This document shows, one piece after another, positions 7,034 to 14,825 of a stretch of 49,644 bases of DNA. The notes under the pieces were generated by a model that saw only the letters and a program-made list of their open reading frames with translations, was not told where the DNA came from and ran no database searches. Position 1 is the first letter of the stretch; each line of letters begins with the position of its first letter. Source of the DNA: Candidatus Brocadiales bacterium (lineage in GTDB: Bacteria; Planctomycetota; Brocadiia; Brocadiales; Bathyanammoxibiaceae). The position numbers and the translations under genes are program-made. Location of the stretch: positions 1-49,644 of the forward strand of contig JAUQZZ010000001.1 of the NCBI GenBank assembly GCA_030586765.1, read 5' to 3'.

Positions 7034-8188
7034 ATGATAGTCTCCTTCCTCAAGCCCCTTACGGCACTAATAGTCATGACCTCCTCCCTATACTATATAC
7101 TCTCCCTTCTTTGTACCATTAGTTTCTTCAGGAAAAGACCAGACCTAGGGGACTACTTACCCCCTGTCACAGTACTAAAGCCTCTGAATGGGACGGAGAG
7201 CGGAATCTATGAGAACCTCCTCAGCCATGTAACCCAGGACTACCCTCGCTACCAGATAATCTTTGGCGTCAATAACCTCGAAGACCCCGTCATCCCTGTG
7301 GTAAAAAGGCTGCAGGGAGAGTTCCCCGAGAAAGACATCCAGCTGGTTGCCTCGGGGAAGATTATAGGCTACAACCTTAAGGTCTGCAACTTAAACAATA
7401 TGTATGAGCAGGCAAAATATGATGTAGTGGTTATGAACGATAGCGACACGCGAGTGGAGCCGGATTATCTGAAGAGGGTAATATCTCCCCTTAAAGACCC
7501 TAAGGTTGGCGCCACTACCTGTCTGTATAAGGCCAATGGTGCCTTTAGCTTCCCCTCCACGCTAGAATCCCTTTTCACCAACGTAGATTACATGCCCTCA
7601 GCGCTGGTAGCCCGAATGCTGGGGTTTAATTTCTGTTTTGGTTCCACCATTGCCATAAGGAAAAAGGTGCTGGAAGAGATTGGGGGGTTCCCTTCACTGG
7701 CAGACTATCTGGCAGAGGACTACATAATAGGCGAAAGGGTAATCAAGGCAGGCTACCAGGTGCATCTCTCAGACTACGTGGTACCCAACATATTACAAAA
7801 CTGGGGCCTTGTGGACTATACTAAACATATCCTGAGGTGGGTAAGCACCATCAAGAGTTGCCGTCCCAAGGGCTACTTCTTTAGAATTTTCACTATGGGC
7901 ACCCCTTTCTCCATAATCTACTTAGTAATAAGTGGATTTTCCAACTTTGCCCTGGCCCTATTCCTCTTTCACCTGTTTACAAGATACCTCACCGCCCTGG
8001 TAGTCAAAGTGAAATACCTTAAAGAAAAAGGGGGGGTCGGCTACTTCTGCCTATTGCCTATAACAGACCTTATAATCTTTTTCATCTGGTGCTGGGGACT
8101 CTTCAAGAATAAGATTACCTGGCGAGGGAATACCTTTTACCTCGTTAGGGGGGGAAAGTTGGTAAAAGATGGCTCTGATTCCCTCTAG
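7034..8188 (+). CDS. hpnI: Hopanoid biosynthesis glycosyltransferase (HpnI-like, ceramide-glucosyltransferase family)
   Basis: This 384-residue membrane glycosyltransferase belongs to family GT21. An N-terminal membrane helix is followed by the GT-A domain with 'VLKPLNGTE' near residue 48, the metal-site aspartates in 'MNDSDTRVEPDYL', 'EDYIIGERV' and the 'ILRW' tail of the (Q/R)xxRW motif. Hydrophobic helices close the C-terminus. In Burkholderia, HpnI adds an N-acetylglucosamine-type sugar to bacteriohopanetetrol, after which HpnK and HpnJ act. The hpnK and hpnJ homologues lie just downstream on the other strand, which supports the call. It has its own strong promoter; the ribosome-binding site is weak. 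Confidence 0.85.
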   Translation: MIVSFLKPLTALIVMTSSLYYILSLLCTISFFRKRPDLGDYLPPVTVLKPLNGTESGIYENLLSHVTQDYPRYQIIFGVNNLEDPVIPVVKRLQGEFPEKDIQLVASGKIIGYNLKVCNLNNMYEQAKYDVVVMNDSDTRVEPDYLKRVISPLKDPKVGATTCLYKANGAFSFPSTLESLFTNVDYMPSALVARMLGFNFCFGSTIAIRKKVLEEIGGFPSLADYLAEDYIIGERVIKAGYQVHLSDYVVPNILQNWGLVDYTKHILRWVSTIKSCRPKGYFFRIFTMGTPFSIIYLVISGFSNFALALFLFHLFTRYLTALVVKVKYLKEKGGVGYFCLLPITDLIIFFIWCWGLFKNKITWRGNTFYLVRGGKLVKDGSDSL

Positions 8189-8200
8189 TTATCAATCGTT

Positions 8201-8246
8201 GTCTACCAATTACCCCATCCCTGGTAGACACGACCTTTACGGTCGT
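8201..8246. terminator. Tandem hairpins between convergent genes, possible bidirectional terminator or palindromic element
   Basis: The 89-base gap between the convergent hpnI-like gene and the small membrane-protein gene contains two inverted repeats. The first pairs GTCTACCA (8201-8208) with TGGTAGAC (8222-8229). The second pairs ACGACC (8230-8235) with GGTCGT (8241-8246) over a five-base loop. No strong U-run follows either stem, so it may be a dispersed palindromic element doing the work of a terminator. Confidence 0.45.
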
Positions 8247-8277
8247 TGAGGGCCTTCCGCCAGGGTAGCAACTGGTT

Positions 8278-8649
8278 TTAGCTCCTACAGACGAGCATCA
8301 CACCGATTACAACAAGACCAGTGCCTACCCACCTCAAGGTGGAGACATCCTCGTGGAGTAAGTACTTGGAGAAAAACACGCAAAGGACGTAGACAAAGGC
8401 CGTAAGGGGCTGGGCCAGGCTCAGGTCGGCTCTGGAAAGTACCACCAACCAGACCATAAAATAAACAAAGTGAAAACATACCCCTAAAAGTATAGTCTTA
8501 TTAACTACTACCCTGGAGAAGATGGCGGCTAATTCTCCTATATGGGCCGTGTCCACCCTCCCTACCTGTTTCATGCCCTTGCTCAGGCACACCTCTCCCA
8601 GGGCCACCATCACTAAGCCAAAGAAAAGTATTAATAATGTCTTTGACAT
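8278..8649 (-). CDS. Small four-helix membrane protein, ArnE/SMR (EamA-type) transporter
   Basis: A 123-residue protein made of four hydrophobic helices at about residues 3-22, 48-70, 75-93 and 102-120. 'ALGEVCLSKGMK' in the first helix and 'LAQPLTAFVYV' in the third match the small-multidrug-resistance/ArnE group of flippase-like transporters. It lies eight bases after hpnK and is the last gene of the hopanoid set. ArnE-type proteins move undecaprenyl-linked aminosugars across the inner membrane, so a role in flipping a glycosylated hopanoid or its sugar donor is a reasonable inference. Confidence 0.75.
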   Translation of the reverse strand: MSKTLLILFFGLVMVALGEVCLSKGMKQVGRVDTAHIGELAAIFSRVVVNKTILLGVCFHFVYFMVWLVVLSRADLSLAQPLTAFVYVLCVFFSKYLLHEDVSTLRWVGTGLVVIGVMLVCRS

Positions 8650-8657
8650 CTGCCACC

Positions 8658-9512
8658 CTACTGGAGTGCCGAATAGTCTACTAACTGTATAGAGCTCGCA
8701 CTTATCAGTTCCTTTATCTCCTTACTCACCAGTACCTCTAGCTCCTCCCCAGGGTGATACTCAGGCATCCATCGGGAGTATTCAGGGCAGGGTAAGAGGC
8801 AGGGGTGAAAGTAGACCTCGTTCACCCCGCGGGTTATACCCCTTATAAGGGCCCTTACGTAACTGGCATTCATATCCCCACTCTGAAGAAGACCATACAC
8901 CTTGTCAGTGAAGTGAAACCCCTTTTCCTCCAGTACACTCTTACAATATCTTGAGAGCAGATTAAAGGTAATGGAATGGAAGAGCTTGGAAAACATCCTG
9001 CTTCTATCAGACCTCAAGGTCAGGAGCAATTCTTCCCTGGGGAGCCGAAAGTTCTTTATACCCAACTCCTGGCCCAGTTCCATAATGATTCCGAATACCC
9101 TGGGATGGACATGTATGTTTAGATGCCCGTTAATAAAAGCCAATGTCAGGCCTGTAGACAGAAACTTCTCTATCTGGGCCTTGAGTTCCTCCCTTATCTC
9201 CTTAGCGGCTTCCCCCTGGAAGAAATACCTCAATCCTGCCAGGATAGGATTACTAGGAAAATTGCCTTCTTCGTCTACCAGCTTGGGTATCCTTTGGTGG
9301 GGAAGCACAGATTTTCCTTGAACCAGGACTATATGTAACCCAACGCTTAGTCCTGGGTTGGCTCTGGCCAGGTCAACGGCCTCTTCGAAGGCCTTGCCCC
9401 CCACCACCAGGCTGGCGCTGGTTAGAATCCCTTCCCTGTGGGCCTTGATTATTGCCTGGTTGACCTGTGGGGATATGCCAAAGTCATCCCCCGTTATAAT
9501 CAGGGCCTTCAC
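8658..9512 (-). CDS. hpnK: Hopanoid biosynthesis deacetylase HpnK (YdjC/carbohydrate deacetylase family)
   Basis: The GTG at 9512 is chosen as start. It gives the family's usual N-terminus 'MKALIITGDDFGIS', overlaps the preceding stop by one base (TAGTG) and follows CAGGAT. The longer frame to 9554 adds 14 unconserved residues. The protein has 284 residues. 'TGDDFG' at residues 7-12 supplies metal and catalytic aspartates, 'GLHI' and 'INGHLNIHVHP' the remaining metal histidines of the YdjC fold. HpnK removes the acetyl group from N-acetylglucosaminyl-hopanetetrol before HpnJ acts. It is coupled to the radical SAM gene upstream. Confidence 0.88.
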   Translation of the reverse strand: MKALIITGDDFGISPQVNQAIIKAHREGILTSASLVVGGKAFEEAVDLARANPGLSVGLHIVLVQGKSVLPHQRIPKLVDEEGNFPSNPILAGLRYFFQGEAAKEIREELKAQIEKFLSTGLTLAFINGHLNIHVHPRVFGIIMELGQELGIKNFRLPREELLLTLRSDRSRMFSKLFHSITFNLLSRYCKSVLEEKGFHFTDKVYGLLQSGDMNASYVRALIRGITRGVNEVYFHPCLLPCPEYSRWMPEYHPGEELEVLVSKEIKELISASSIQLVDYSALQ

Positions 9513-10606
9513 TATATCCTGCCCCCGTCCTTCCACTCCTCCACGCTTGCCCACAGAGAGATGAGATTATTTGCGTCCCAAAGCCTCCTCAGTCCCTCTA
9601 TCACACCTCCATTACTGAAGGAAGCCACTGCATCGCTCACTGAGATGGCCACATACTGCATAAGACTGGGTTCCCTGTAGCACTCGTTTATGCAGAGGTT
9701 GCAGTTCAGCCTCTTGAAGGTAACTCTATCAAATTCATATATGGTACCCATCTTTTCATTCAGGGTCTGACAGGGATAGACGTCCAGGAGCCAATCCACA
9801 TAAAAAGACTTATAGCCCCCCAGGCATATAAACCTTACCTTCCCATCATCAAAAAATCTGACCATATCATCCAGGGAGGCAGTGGGGTTCAATATCCTGA
9901 AACGGCTCTTAAGCCTCTTTATGGTCCTGAAGACCTCGATAATCTCCTGGGGACGGTAGTCTATTAACCCAGAGGCTGTATATCCTGCATAGGAGTCTGA
10001 ATACCTTATCATGGGGTTTGAGAAGGTCATCTTTTCAAACCCTAAGTCTCTCAAAAAGATGACAAGTCTGGAGTAATCCTTTATAAGTTTGCTTATAGTC
10101 ACTGAAGCTATACAATTCATACCCACCGCCTTTATCTTAGGAATGGCCCTCCTAACCGTCTCACATACCCCAGGAAGTCCACGGTTTTTTTCATGTTCCT
10201 CAACAGTGGCGGCATCAATGGAAATAAATATGGTGCTGAGCCCGGCCTCTTTTAATCCATGAACCATATCCATCGTGAGGTAGGTGGCGTTTGTGGACAT
10301 CATAGACACTATGCCCCTGTTACTGGAATAGCGGATTATTTCTAAAAAATCAGGGTGCAATAGAGGCTCCCCCCCTACAAAGGTTATGTACCTTATTCCC
10401 CTCTGGTAGAGGATATCTAAGGCCTCTTTGGCCTTGGCCGTGTCCACATAGACCCTGTCTCTGGCGGCTACCTTCGGGAAGGTGCAGAAGCTACATTTGG
10501 CGTTGCAGACGTTGGTAAGGGCAAAGTTAATAAAACTAGGGCCACCATTAATTACGGCATCCTTTACCAGTTCAAATCCCTTTCTATATCCGTTTAGACT
10601 CAACAC
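9512..10606 (-). CDS. Radical SAM protein with SPASM-like C-terminal cysteines, in hopanoid cluster
   Basis: This 364-residue radical SAM enzyme has its core cluster at C34, C38 and C41 ('TNVCNAKCSFC') and 'FVGGEPLLHPD' for S-adenosylmethionine binding. The C-terminal cysteines C261, C279, C302, C305 and C309 look like a SPASM/twitch auxiliary iron-sulfur site. It is not HpnH, whose N-terminal motif differs. It starts at a GTG overlapping the hpnJ stop by seven bases, and its stop shares a base with the hpnK start. This coupling on both sides implies work in the same pathway. No specific reaction can be assigned; an additional modification of the hopanoid headgroup is the simplest idea. Confidence 0.85.
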   Translation of the reverse strand: MLSLNGYRKGFELVKDAVINGGPSFINFALTNVCNAKCSFCTFPKVAARDRVYVDTAKAKEALDILYQRGIRYITFVGGEPLLHPDFLEIIRYSSNRGIVSMMSTNATYLTMDMVHGLKEAGLSTIFISIDAATVEEHEKNRGLPGVCETVRRAIPKIKAVGMNCIASVTISKLIKDYSRLVIFLRDLGFEKMTFSNPMIRYSDSYAGYTASGLIDYRPQEIIEVFRTIKRLKSRFRILNPTASLDDMVRFFDDGKVRFICLGGYKSFYVDWLLDVYPCQTLNEKMGTIYEFDRVTFKRLNCNLCINECYREPSLMQYVAISVSDAVASFSNGGVIEGLRRLWDANNLISLWASVEEWKDGGRI

Positions 10607-12033
10607 GCCTTATTCCCTCTTACCATCTCCTTACGCCTGGACAGGAATTCCTTAAACTCTGCCCCCTCCCTGAGTACCCTCCTCCTCTCTTCTTTATTAA
10701 ATAGTATCTTCTTTATCATCCTGGCTATGAACCTGGGCCGGTAATAAAATCTCTTGTAGAATTTCTCCACTGCCTGGAAGATCTCCAGGTTTGTGATGCC
10801 TGGGTACTGGAGGCTGCAGTTCTGGTAACCCCTCTCGCTTACAAGATTCTCCTTTACAAAATAACCCTTTTCCTGGCAAAGCTCATAGAGTCTTGTCCCT
10901 GGATAGGGTGAAGCCAGGGAGACCTGGATAGTGTCAGGGTTTAACTTGCAGGCAAACCTTATGGAGTCCTCTATAGATTCATGAGTCTCCTCTGGAAGAC
11001 CCAGGATGAAAGCACCATGTATCTGTATCTTGAGCTTCTTACAATTCTTGGTAAACTGCTTGGCCTGTTCTATTGTGACCCCCTTCTTTACGTTGTCTAG
11101 TATCTGCTGATTGCCTGACTCATAGCCCACTACCAGGAGCCGCAGTCCAGAATCCTTCATCACCTTGAGGGTATCGTAGTCTGTGGAGACGCGGCTGGTA
11201 GTAGACCAGGTAATCCCCAGGGGCTTGAGACCACGGCAGAGTTCGTGTACCCTGGCCCTATTGGCAGTAAAGGTATCGTCGTCAAAAAATATCTCTTTCA
11301 CCTCAGGGAAGTATTTGAGGGCGAGCCCTACCTCCTCTACTACGTTCTCTGGACTCCTTACCCTGTAAGTATTCCCGGTAAAGGTCTGGGGCCACAGGCA
11401 GAAGATACACTGGGCAGGACACCCCCTCCCTGTATAAATGGAAACATAGGGCTTTAGAAGATAGGGTATCTGATAATTATGGATGTTGAGGTCTCTCCTA
11501 TAAACCTCCACCACAAAGGGCAAGGCATCCAGGTCCTTTATAGGCTCCCTGTCATTATTGTGGATTATCTCTCCATTTTTTCTATAACTTATTCCATCTA
11601 TCTCCTTCAGATTCTTCCCCTCGGTAAACTCCTTTATAGAGTAGTCGAACTCCCGCCTGCATACGAAGTCAATGGCCTGAGAGGCGCGTAGCGACTCTTC
11701 GGGGAGGATGCTTGTGTGGGGCCCTACCAGGGCAATCTTTATGTCCTTTCTAGCCTCCTTTATGCACCGTACAGTATCGAGGTCCTTCATAAAAGATGCG
11801 GTGCTTGTGTATACTACTACCAGGTCGAAGTCCTTCACTATGGATAGGGTCTTTTCCAGGCTGTAGTGCTCGGCTGGGGCATCAATGACACGGCTATCTT
11901 TTATCATACCTGCGGGGTAGCAAAGCCAGGTGGGATACCAGAAGCTCGTCACCTCCCTGGTGGCCTGATAGCGGGAACCTGCACCGCCGTCAAAGTCCTC
12001 ATAGGAGGGCGGATTTAGAAAGGCAACCTTCAC
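10600..12033 (-). CDS. hpnJ: Hopanoid biosynthesis radical SAM protein HpnJ
   Basis: A 477-residue B12-binding-type radical SAM protein starting at a GTG. The N-terminal third (residues about 1-130) has the Rossmann-like arrangement of cobalamin-binding domains. The radical SAM cluster is at C205, C209 and C212 ('GRGCPAQCIFC'). 'FFDDDTFTAN' and 'GLPEETHESI' are typical of the family. HpnJ is required in Burkholderia to turn glucosaminyl-hopanetetrol into the cyclitol ether by ring contraction. The gene leads the minus-strand hopanoid set. No convincing promoter was found in the 167-base gap upstream, which mostly holds a palindromic repeat. Confidence 0.88.
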   Translation of the reverse strand: MKVAFLNPPSYEDFDGGAGSRYQATREVTSFWYPTWLCYPAGMIKDSRVIDAPAEHYSLEKTLSIVKDFDLVVVYTSTASFMKDLDTVRCIKEARKDIKIALVGPHTSILPEESLRASQAIDFVCRREFDYSIKEFTEGKNLKEIDGISYRKNGEIIHNNDREPIKDLDALPFVVEVYRRDLNIHNYQIPYLLKPYVSIYTGRGCPAQCIFCLWPQTFTGNTYRVRSPENVVEEVGLALKYFPEVKEIFFDDDTFTANRARVHELCRGLKPLGITWSTTSRVSTDYDTLKVMKDSGLRLLVVGYESGNQQILDNVKKGVTIEQAKQFTKNCKKLKIQIHGAFILGLPEETHESIEDSIRFACKLNPDTIQVSLASPYPGTRLYELCQEKGYFVKENLVSERGYQNCSLQYPGITNLEIFQAVEKFYKRFYYRPRFIARMIKKILFNKEERRRVLREGAEFKEFLSRRKEMVRGNKAC

Positions 12034-12076
12034 TCTTTTCCCCTTTCTCTGAGACCTCTGCTAGCGAAGAATCTAG

Positions 12077-12137
12077 GGGTAGGTCAAGGCCACGCCTTGA
12101 CCATACATGCAGGTCAGGGTGTAACCCTGACCTACCC
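12077..12137. repeat. Dispersed double-hairpin repeat, copy 1
   Basis: This 61-base element has two perfect nine-base stems. GGTCAAGGC pairs with GCCTTGACC across CAC, and GGTCAGGGT pairs with ACCCTGACC across GTA. The whole is bracketed by GGGTAGGTC and GACCTACCC. A second copy lies at 47957-48019 with its first 29 bases identical. It sits between the phosphatase gene and hpnJ, where it could also separate the ribosomal and hopanoid transcripts. Confidence 0.85.
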
Positions 12138-12200
12138 GATTCCCTCAGAATGATAATTGTGATGGGTTTTTGGTATCATGTGAGCCTACGAGGATACAAC

Positions 12201-12662
12201 CTATCCCTTGGCCAATTTCCTTGAGTATCTTTTCACTATCTCTTCCTGCTCTGGGGTCTCTATAGAGCCAGGCCTCTTCCGGCGAACCTCCTCAATGGCC
12301 TCCAGGGCCTTGTATCCCTTATGTACCAGATAGCAGGCCAGCATGGTACCCGTCCTGCCTATCCCCGCCTCGCAGTGCACTACTACCTTCTTTCCCAGGG
12401 CCTTCATCCTTGTGGTAAATTTCACAAACTCGTCAATCTGCTCCAGGGAAGGGGCCGTGAGGTCTTCTACAGGCACATGCTTGTACTCGAAACCAAACTC
12501 CTCTATAAGGGCCTTCTGCAGGGGGTGCTCAGTGAGGGAGACTATGGCATCTATGCCCCACTCCTTCAGGAACTCAAAGTCATACACAGAAGAGGCGGGC
12601 CTTGCCATACCTGCTATCTCGTCGGGCAGTAGCCAGCTAAAATTCTTGGGCATAGTCTCCAC
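12201..12662 (-). CDS. Atypical dual-specificity phosphatase, DUSP23/VHZ-like
   Basis: This is a 153-residue cysteine phosphatase from a GTG start; an ATG nine bases in (12653) is equally likely. The P-loop is 'HCEAGIGRTG' with nucleophile C97 and R103, and the likely general acid is D67 in 'PVEDLTAPS'. 'NFSWLLPDEIAG' near the N-terminus and 'RPGSIETPEQE' near the C-terminus closely match the signature segments of human DUSP23 (VHZ), an unusual degree of likeness for a bacterial protein. Its start lies nine bases after the HIT gene, so it is the last gene of the ribosomal alpha operon. Substrates are unknown. Confidence 0.88.
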   Translation of the reverse strand: METMPKNFSWLLPDEIAGMARPASSVYDFEFLKEWGIDAIVSLTEHPLQKALIEEFGFEYKHVPVEDLTAPSLEQIDEFVKFTTRMKALGKKVVVHCEAGIGRTGTMLACYLVHKGYKALEAIEEVRRKRPGSIETPEQEEIVKRYSRKLAKG

Positions 12663-12670
12663 ACCTACCC

Positions 12671-13099
12671 TTACCTGAGCCTGTAATCACCTAATGTCTT
12701 TATGATATCCTTCCGAAGCCTCTCCATTTCTCCCTCTGGATAGTTCCCCTGTCTCCAGCCGAAGGAAAACCCGTCAGTGCTATGTCTTGGAATTATGTGG
12801 AAATGGACATGGGGGATGGTCTGGCCCGCACAGGCCCTGTTGGTCTGGAAGAGGTTTAGCCCTTCTGCCCTGGTAACCTTCACCACGGCCCTGGAAAGGG
12901 CAGGAACCATCTCCATAACCCTCCCCAGCTCTTTTTCAGGGATGTCCATCACGGTCTCGTAGTGTTTTTTGGGCATGACCAATATGTGCCCAGGATTTAC
13001 AGGATTTATATCCAGGAAGGATAACACCTCATTATTCTCTAGAAGTTTGCTGGCGGGTATCTCTCCTCTGGCTATCTTGCAGAAGACGCAATCTCTCAT
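12671..13099 (-). CDS. HIT-family nucleotide hydrolase (HinT-like)
   Basis: A 142-residue histidine-triad protein. 'CVFCKIARGEIP' at the N-terminus and the active-site triad H97, H99 and H101 in 'PHVHFHIIPR' are present, with the usual upstream 'NPVNPGHILV'. HinT-type enzymes hydrolyse nucleoside phosphoramidates and aminoacyl-adenylates. The start overlaps the rplQ stop by four bases (ATGA), so it is co-translated with the ribosomal alpha operon. Confidence 0.9.
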   Translation of the reverse strand: MRDCVFCKIARGEIPASKLLENNEVLSFLDINPVNPGHILVMPKKHYETVMDIPEKELGRVMEMVPALSRAVVKVTRAEGLNLFQTNRACAGQTIPHVHFHIIPRHSTDGFSFGWRQGNYPEGEMERLRKDIIKTLGDYRLR

Positions 13100-13698
13100 T
13101 CCTTTGGTTTCGCTGCGCTCACTACATGCTTTTCTTCAGTCTTTGGGACCGTGGGTTTGGTCTCTTTCTCCGCACCAGGCCCTTCCCCGACCTTCTCCAC
13201 CAACTCAAAGAGTGCCAGGTCTGCATTGTCCCCCAATCGGCTACCTACCATGCGTATCTTTCTATCCTTACCCTCCATCTTATAGGTAAGTTCAGGTATT
13301 TGGCCCACCTTGCTGCCGGTGAGCACCCCTAATCTGCTCCCTGACAGGCGCAGAATCCTTGTATATCCCCCATTCCTTGTCATGTACCTCTGTGCGATGC
13401 CTCCCTCTTCCCGCCATTTCCCCTCGCCTACCAATTTCCTTGCTGCCTCTTTATCCTGCAGTTCTGATAAGACCCTCCTGTAGTAGTTGACATATGCGGG
13501 CCTGTCTGCCTCTTTCTTTGAGAGGGCCTTTTTAGCCAGGGTAATGACCTTTTCTACAAAGGGCCTTACCTCCTTGGCCTTGGGCAGGGTAGTAACTATT
13601 CTCCCATAGGTGAAGAGGCTGTTGGCCAGGTTGCGTCTTAGAGCAACCCTGTGGCTGGAGGTTCTACTTAGATGCCTGCCTCTCTTTCCATGCCTCAT
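13096..13698 (-). CDS. rplQ: Ribosomal protein L17 with long C-terminal extension
   Basis: The first part of this 200-residue protein is a standard L17 ('MRHGKRGRHLSRTSSHR', 'GRIVTTLPKAKEVRPFVEK'). Most bacterial L17 proteins have about 115-130 residues. This one continues with about 70 extra residues that end in a lysine-, proline- and glutamate-rich, low-complexity tail. It overlaps rpoA upstream and the HIT gene downstream by four bases each. Confidence 0.95.
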   Translation of the reverse strand: MRHGKRGRHLSRTSSHRVALRRNLANSLFTYGRIVTTLPKAKEVRPFVEKVITLAKKALSKKEADRPAYVNYYRRVLSELQDKEAARKLVGEGKWREEGGIAQRYMTRNGGYTRILRLSGSRLGVLTGSKVGQIPELTYKMEGKDRKIRMVGSRLGDNADLALFELVEKVGEGPGAEKETKPTVPKTEEKHVVSAAKPKE

Positions 13699-14714
13699 TG
13701 AGACCTTCCTTCCACCTTTTCCTTCTTCACCATCCCAAGACTGAGCCCTAGCTGGGACAATTTTTTCTTTACTTCCTTCAGGGTCGTCTTGCCAAAATTT
13801 CTAATCTCTAGGACCTCTTCCTCTGTAAGGGCCGCCAATTCCCCTATAGTCCTTATATTTGCGGCCTCCAGGCAGTTGGAGGCGCGCACCGAGAGGTCTA
13901 GCTCCGATACAGGTCTCTCCAGTTTTGCATAGAGCTCACCCGAAACCTCCTTACCGACTTCTGCAACCTCTAGGGCAGGCTTGGCCTCTGCCCGGGGCAG
14001 CTCCCGCCCTATCTCAAAGTATTGAACAAAGGGGTTAAGATGCTTCCTGAGGACCTTGGCTGCCTCCACCATGGCCATTTCAGGGGTTATCACCCCGTTG
14101 GTCCAGATTTCCATAATCAACCTGTCATAATTGGTGCGCCTGCCAACCCTGGTATCCTCTGTATAGTACTTCACCTTTCTTACAGGGGAAAAGACAGAAT
14201 CCACGGCAATGAGGCCTATCTCTGGCTCTTCTGGCTCGTTTTCTTCTGCCGTGACATATCCTCGCCCCTTCTTGACCTCCATCTCCACCAGAAAGTCTGC
14301 ATCCTCTGAGAGGGTGGCAATGTGGAGGTCTGGATTTATTATCTCTGCCCCTCCATCGGTAATAATGTCCTTGGCCTTAATCTCTCCCTTCTTGCGGGCC
14401 TCTATACGGATCTTCCTGGGGTGGTCATCGTGGAGTTTTACTGTAAGAGACTTAATATTGAGGATGATGTCTGTCACATCCTCCACCACCCCTGGGACGG
14501 TACTGAACTCATGCTTCACCCCCTTGAACTTTACAGAAGTCACAGCGCTACCTTCCAAGGAGGAGAGTAGAACCCTACGGAGGCTGTTGCCTATAGTAAT
14601 CCCATAGCCCCTTTCAAAAGGCTCTGCAACGAACTTGCCGTAGGTATTGGTTAAGGTCCGCTGATCAACGGTGATGCGAGTCGGCAGCTCAAAACCTCTC
14701 CACCGAATTCGCAT
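13695..14714 (-). CDS. rpoA: RNA polymerase alpha subunit
   Basis: A full-length alpha subunit of 339 residues. The N-terminal assembly domain carries 'GYGITIGNSLRRVLLSS'. A linker leads to the C-terminal domain with 'LDLSVRASNCLEAANIRTIGEL' type helix-hairpin-helix sequence, used for contact with DNA upstream elements and activators. It follows rpsD after a 111-base gap containing a compound hairpin and overlaps rplQ. Confidence 0.97.
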   Translation of the reverse strand: MRIRWRGFELPTRITVDQRTLTNTYGKFVAEPFERGYGITIGNSLRRVLLSSLEGSAVTSVKFKGVKHEFSTVPGVVEDVTDIILNIKSLTVKLHDDHPRKIRIEARKKGEIKAKDIITDGGAEIINPDLHIATLSEDADFLVEMEVKKGRGYVTAEENEPEEPEIGLIAVDSVFSPVRKVKYYTEDTRVGRRTNYDRLIMEIWTNGVITPEMAMVEAAKVLRKHLNPFVQYFEIGRELPRAEAKPALEVAEVGKEVSGELYAKLERPVSELDLSVRASNCLEAANIRTIGELAALTEEEVLEIRNFGKTTLKEVKKKLSQLGLSLGMVKKEKVEGRSQ

Positions 14715-14743
14715 GTATCACCTCCCCTCTTTGTTCTTATCTT

Positions 14744-14790
14744 CGCCAGAGGCGTCCGCCTAAGGCGGACCTCAGGCATGACCTCTGGCG
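14744..14790. repeat. Compound palindrome (TCCGCC-TAA-GGCGGA family) between rpsD and rpoA
   Basis: An outer stem pairs CGCCAGAGG (14744-14752) with CCTCTGGCG (14782-14790). Inside it GTCCGCC (14754-14760) pairs with GGCGGAC (14764-14770) over TAA. The inner core recurs at 45005-45019 upstream of the tRNA-tuf operon. It may be a dispersed element, a transcript-processing site, or an attenuator in the alpha operon. Confidence 0.7.
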
Positions 14791-14825
14791 TGACTTGCCC
14801 CTGAAAATAGTGAGGCAGATTTATA

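Noticed and set aside
9512..10606. Radical SAM gene considered as HpnH
   Set aside because: The N-terminal segment and cluster surroundings differ from HpnH, and the C-terminal cysteine set is of SPASM type.
12034..12200. Promoter for the hpnJ operon
   Set aside because: Only weak -10-like sequences without matching -35 boxes were seen; the gap is mostly the double-hairpin repeat.
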